Program-made: the position numbers and the translations under genes
From: Pseudomonadota bacterium
GTDB taxonomy: Bacteria; Pseudomonadota; Gammaproteobacteria; Burkholderiales; Ferrovaceae
Direction: 5' to 3'
Length of the DNA: 8,706 nucleotides
Assembly: GCA_021828575.1 (NCBI GenBank)
Contig: JAJZEL010000107.1
Location: forward strand, 1-8,706
Part shown: positions 6,858-8,706 of the stretch, in pieces
Position numbering within the stretch: the stretch's first letter is position 1
Layout of the letters: every line of letters starts with the position of its first letter
Notes under the pieces: generated by a model
What the model was told of the DNA's origin: nothing
What the model saw: the letters and a program-made list of their open reading frames with translations, nothing else
The model's database searches: none

Positions 6858-8291
6858 TCAACCTGCCAGACGCTTCTTGAGCAATGCGTTGAGTTGGGCG
6901 GGATTGGCACGGCCACCACATGCCTTCATGGCTCGACCCACGAAGAAACCGAACACCTTTTCCTTGCCTGATCGATACTCAGCCACCTGTTCTGGGTGCT
7001 CTTCCAGTAAACCATTCACAATGGCTTCCAATGCGCCTTCATCCGAAATCTGCTTAAACCCTCTGGACTCGATCACCTGATCAGGGTCTCCCCCTTCAGT
7101 CCACAAGACTTCAAACACTTCCTTTGCCATTTTGCCGGAGAGCGTTCCATCCTGTACGCGACAGAGCAGGATGCCCAACTGGTGGGGAGTTACCCTGACA
7201 TGCGCCATTTCCATCCCATCCCGATGCAAGGCAGACGCCAGATCTCCATTGACCCAGTTGGCCACGGCCTTGGCGTCACCACACGCCAGCGGAACAGTGC
7301 GTTCGAAATAACGGGCCATGGGTAAGGATGCGGTCAGCAGTCGCGCGTCATAATCGGACAACCCATACTGCCCCTGAAAACGCTTTTGCATGGCTTCTGG
7401 CAACTCCGGCAATTCGCCATGAACCCGTTCCACCCAGCTTTCATCCACACACAGAGGCAACAGGTCAGGGTCCGGAAAATACCGGTAATCCTGAGCGTCT
7501 TCCTTGGAGCGCATGGGACGTGTTTCATCACGATCTGGATCGTAAAGCCGAGTCTCCTGAACCACCTGCCCCCCAGACTCAATCAGTTCAATCTGTCTTT
7601 GCACTTCAAACTGAATGGCTCGCTCAAGAAATCGAAACGAATTCAGATTCTTGATCTCGCAACGGGTACCCAACCGATCATTGCCTTGGGGCCGGACAGA
7701 CACATTGGCGTCGCACCGGAATGAACCTTCCTGCATGTTTCCATCACAGATACCGATCCAGGTCACCAGGCGATGGAGTGCCCTGGCGTAGGCAACCGCT
7801 TCTGCCGCACTGCGCATGTCCGGTTCGGTCACGATTTCAAGAAGAGGCGTTCCTGCCCGGTTCAGATCGATGCCGGAGCAACCATGAAAATCCTCATGCA
7901 GGGATTTTCCCGCATCTTCCTCCAGATGCGCCCGTGTCAGGCGAACGTTTTTTTCCTGTCCATCCACCAAAATGCAGAGGCTTCCACCCATTACGATGGG
8001 CCATTCATATTGGCTGATCTGATACCCTTTGGGAAGATCCGGATAAAAGTAGTTTTTTCTGGCGAAAATGGAACGAGAAGAGATTTTCCCCTGAACGGCA
8101 ATACCAAACCGTATGGCCAACTCCACCGCCTCCCGGTTCACCACCGGCAATACGCCCGGCAGTGCCAGGTCTACCGCACAGGCCTGGGTATTGGGCTCAG
8201 CCCCAAAAGCAGTAGAGGCCCCGGAAAACATTTTGGACACTGTTGACAACTGTGCATGAGTTTCCAGGCCGATGACCACTTCCCAATTCAT
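6858..8291 (-). CDS. gatB: Asp-tRNA(Asn)/Glu-tRNA(Gln) amidotransferase subunit B
   Basis: This 477-residue protein is the tRNA-binding and kinase-like subunit of GatCAB, which turns mischarged Glu-tRNAGln (and often Asp-tRNAAsn) into the correct Gln or Asn form using ammonia from GatA and ATP. Family marks are VIGLETHAQL (6-15, with metal-site Glu10 and His12), KMFSGAST (20-27), FARKNYFYPDLPKGYQISQY (76-95), HLEEDAGKS (122-130), DLNRAGTPLLEIVTEPD (142-158), RCDANVS (192-198), GTRCEIKNLNSF (208-219) and the C-terminal YqeY-like tail with GGRANPAQLNALL (about 460-472). Length is normal (475-485). The start overlaps the gatA stop (ATGA at 8288-8291), preceded by a strong GGGAGG ribosome site. 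The stop is followed directly by the metX ATG. Confidence 0.98.
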   Translation of the reverse strand: MNWEVVIGLETHAQLSTVSKMFSGASTAFGAEPNTQACAVDLALPGVLPVVNREAVELAIRFGIAVQGKISSRSIFARKNYFYPDLPKGYQISQYEWPIVMGGSLCILVDGQEKNVRLTRAHLEEDAGKSLHEDFHGCSGIDLNRAGTPLLEIVTEPDMRSAAEAVAYARALHRLVTWIGICDGNMQEGSFRCDANVSVRPQGNDRLGTRCEIKNLNSFRFLERAIQFEVQRQIELIESGGQVVQETRLYDPDRDETRPMRSKEDAQDYRYFPDPDLLPLCVDESWVERVHGELPELPEAMQKRFQGQYGLSDYDARLLTASLPMARYFERTVPLACGDAKAVANWVNGDLASALHRDGMEMAHVRVTPHQLGILLCRVQDGTLSGKMAKEVFEVLWTEGGDPDQVIESRGFKQISDEGALEAIVNGLLEEHPEQVAEYRSGKEKVFGFFVGRAMKACGGRANPAQLNALLKKRLAG

Positions 8292-8706
8292 GATGCCTCC
8301 CGAATCCGGGCCATGACAGGAACCTGACGATGCCAGTCCGTGGCTTGCTGGAAACGGTGGGCCACCTGCAATAACCGGGCTTCGCTGAAATGATTGCCGA
8401 TGATCTGCAAACCAACGGGCAACCCCTCCTCGCCAGGCCCCACAGGAACAGACATGCCAGGAAGACCCGCCAGATTCACGCCTATGGTAAAGATATCCGA
8501 AAGATACATCTGAACAGGATCACTGGTCTTGTCACCCAACCCGAAAGCCACTGTTGGTGTGGTCGGACCCATAATCACGTCGCACCCGGCAAAGGCAACC
8601 CTGAAATCTTCGGCGATCAAACGACGAACTCGCTGGGCCTGAAGATAGTAAGCATCATAATACCCTTGGGACAACACATAAGCGCCCGTCAGCATGCGAC
8701 GCTGGA
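8288..8706 (-). CDS. gatA: Asp-tRNA(Asn)/Glu-tRNA(Gln) amidotransferase subunit A, C-terminal part (5' end outside window)
   Basis: About 138 C-terminal residues of GatA are present; the frame is open through the window edge. GatA is the amidase-family subunit that frees ammonia from glutamine for GatB. The visible part carries the family blocks RRMLTGAYVLSQGYYDAYYL (start of the visible part), CDVIMGPTTPTVAF, the AGLPGMSVPVG segment and GLPVGLQIIG. The Ser-cisSer-Lys catalytic triad lies in the missing N-terminal part. An in-frame ATG at 8693-8695 is internal (RRMLTGAYVLS) and is not the true start. The stop TGA (8288-8290) overlaps the gatB start. gatC would be expected just upstream, beyond the window. 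Confidence 0.96.
   Translation of the reverse strand, partial: QRRMLTGAYVLSQGYYDAYYLQAQRVRRLIAEDFRVAFAGCDVIMGPTTPTVAFGLGDKTSDPVQMYLSDIFTIGVNLAGLPGMSVPVGPGEEGLPVGLQIIGNHFSEARLLQVAHRFQQATDWHRQVPVMARIREAS
8296..8301 (-). promoter_or_regulatory. Shine-Dalgarno site of gatB
   Basis: The minus strand reads GGGAGG followed by CATC and the gatB ATG, a 4-nt spacing. It is the strongest ribosome site in the window. It lies inside the gatA 3' end and fixes the gatB start. Confidence 0.75.

Noticed and set aside
6174..6971. 265-residue plus-strand open frame across metX and the gatB end
   Set aside because: It crosses the junction of two well-conserved genes on the other strand and is His/Thr-rich with no domain, as expected of a shadow.
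8288..8695. gatA as a short stand-alone 135-residue gene
   Set aside because: The frame stays open to the window edge and the residues before the Met (Gln-Arg-Arg) continue the GatA pattern, so this is a cut-off full gene, not a truncated one.
1..8706. Mobile elements, CRISPR arrays, tRNA/rRNA genes, riboswitches
   Set aside because: No transposase or integrase, direct repeat array, RNA cloverleaf or known leader structure was seen. All gaps are under about 70 bases and coding density is near complete.

Overview
The window is compact, gene-dense chromosomal DNA from a proteobacterium, most likely a betaproteobacterium. The supporting signs are a metX-metW pair, an HPr that keeps the regulatory Ser46-type site next to Enzyme I, a GatCAB tRNA amidotransferase, and an AmpG-type permease. 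The genus cannot be named from this sequence alone. No RNA gene, insertion sequence, phage gene or CRISPR array was seen, and no gap between genes is longer than about 67 bases.

Left part (1-2576): the 3' end of ptsH (HPr) overlaps ptsI (Enzyme I of the PEP phosphotransferase system) on the plus strand. pyrE (orotate phosphoribosyltransferase) converges on ptsI from the minus strand, and the two coding regions overlap by 32 bp.

Middle (2577-3922): a 64-bp divergent spacer between pyrE and an ampG-like permease gene carries an imperfect inverted repeat. It also holds a good extended -10 box that would give pyrE a nearly leaderless mRNA. ampG ends facing the last gene of the minus-strand cluster, across a 67-bp gap with a weak hairpin.

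Right part (3923-8706): a tightly packed minus-strand run reads gatA (3' part), gatB, metX, metW and a DUF2252 protein. Junctions are ATGA overlaps (gatA/gatB, metX/metW), an abutting TGA-ATG (gatB/metX) and a 5-nt gap (metW/DUF2252). This predicts one transcript joining tRNA amidation (Glu-tRNAGln/Asp-tRNAAsn) to the first committed step of methionine synthesis, with an uncharacterised kinase-like protein at its end.

Most of the content is housekeeping. The less ordinary points are the pyrE tail read out of the opposite strand of ptsI, the paired start-site repeat between pyrE and ampG, the coupled gat-met-DUF2252 order, and the DUF2252 protein of unknown function. Nothing here clearly amounts to a new biological system.
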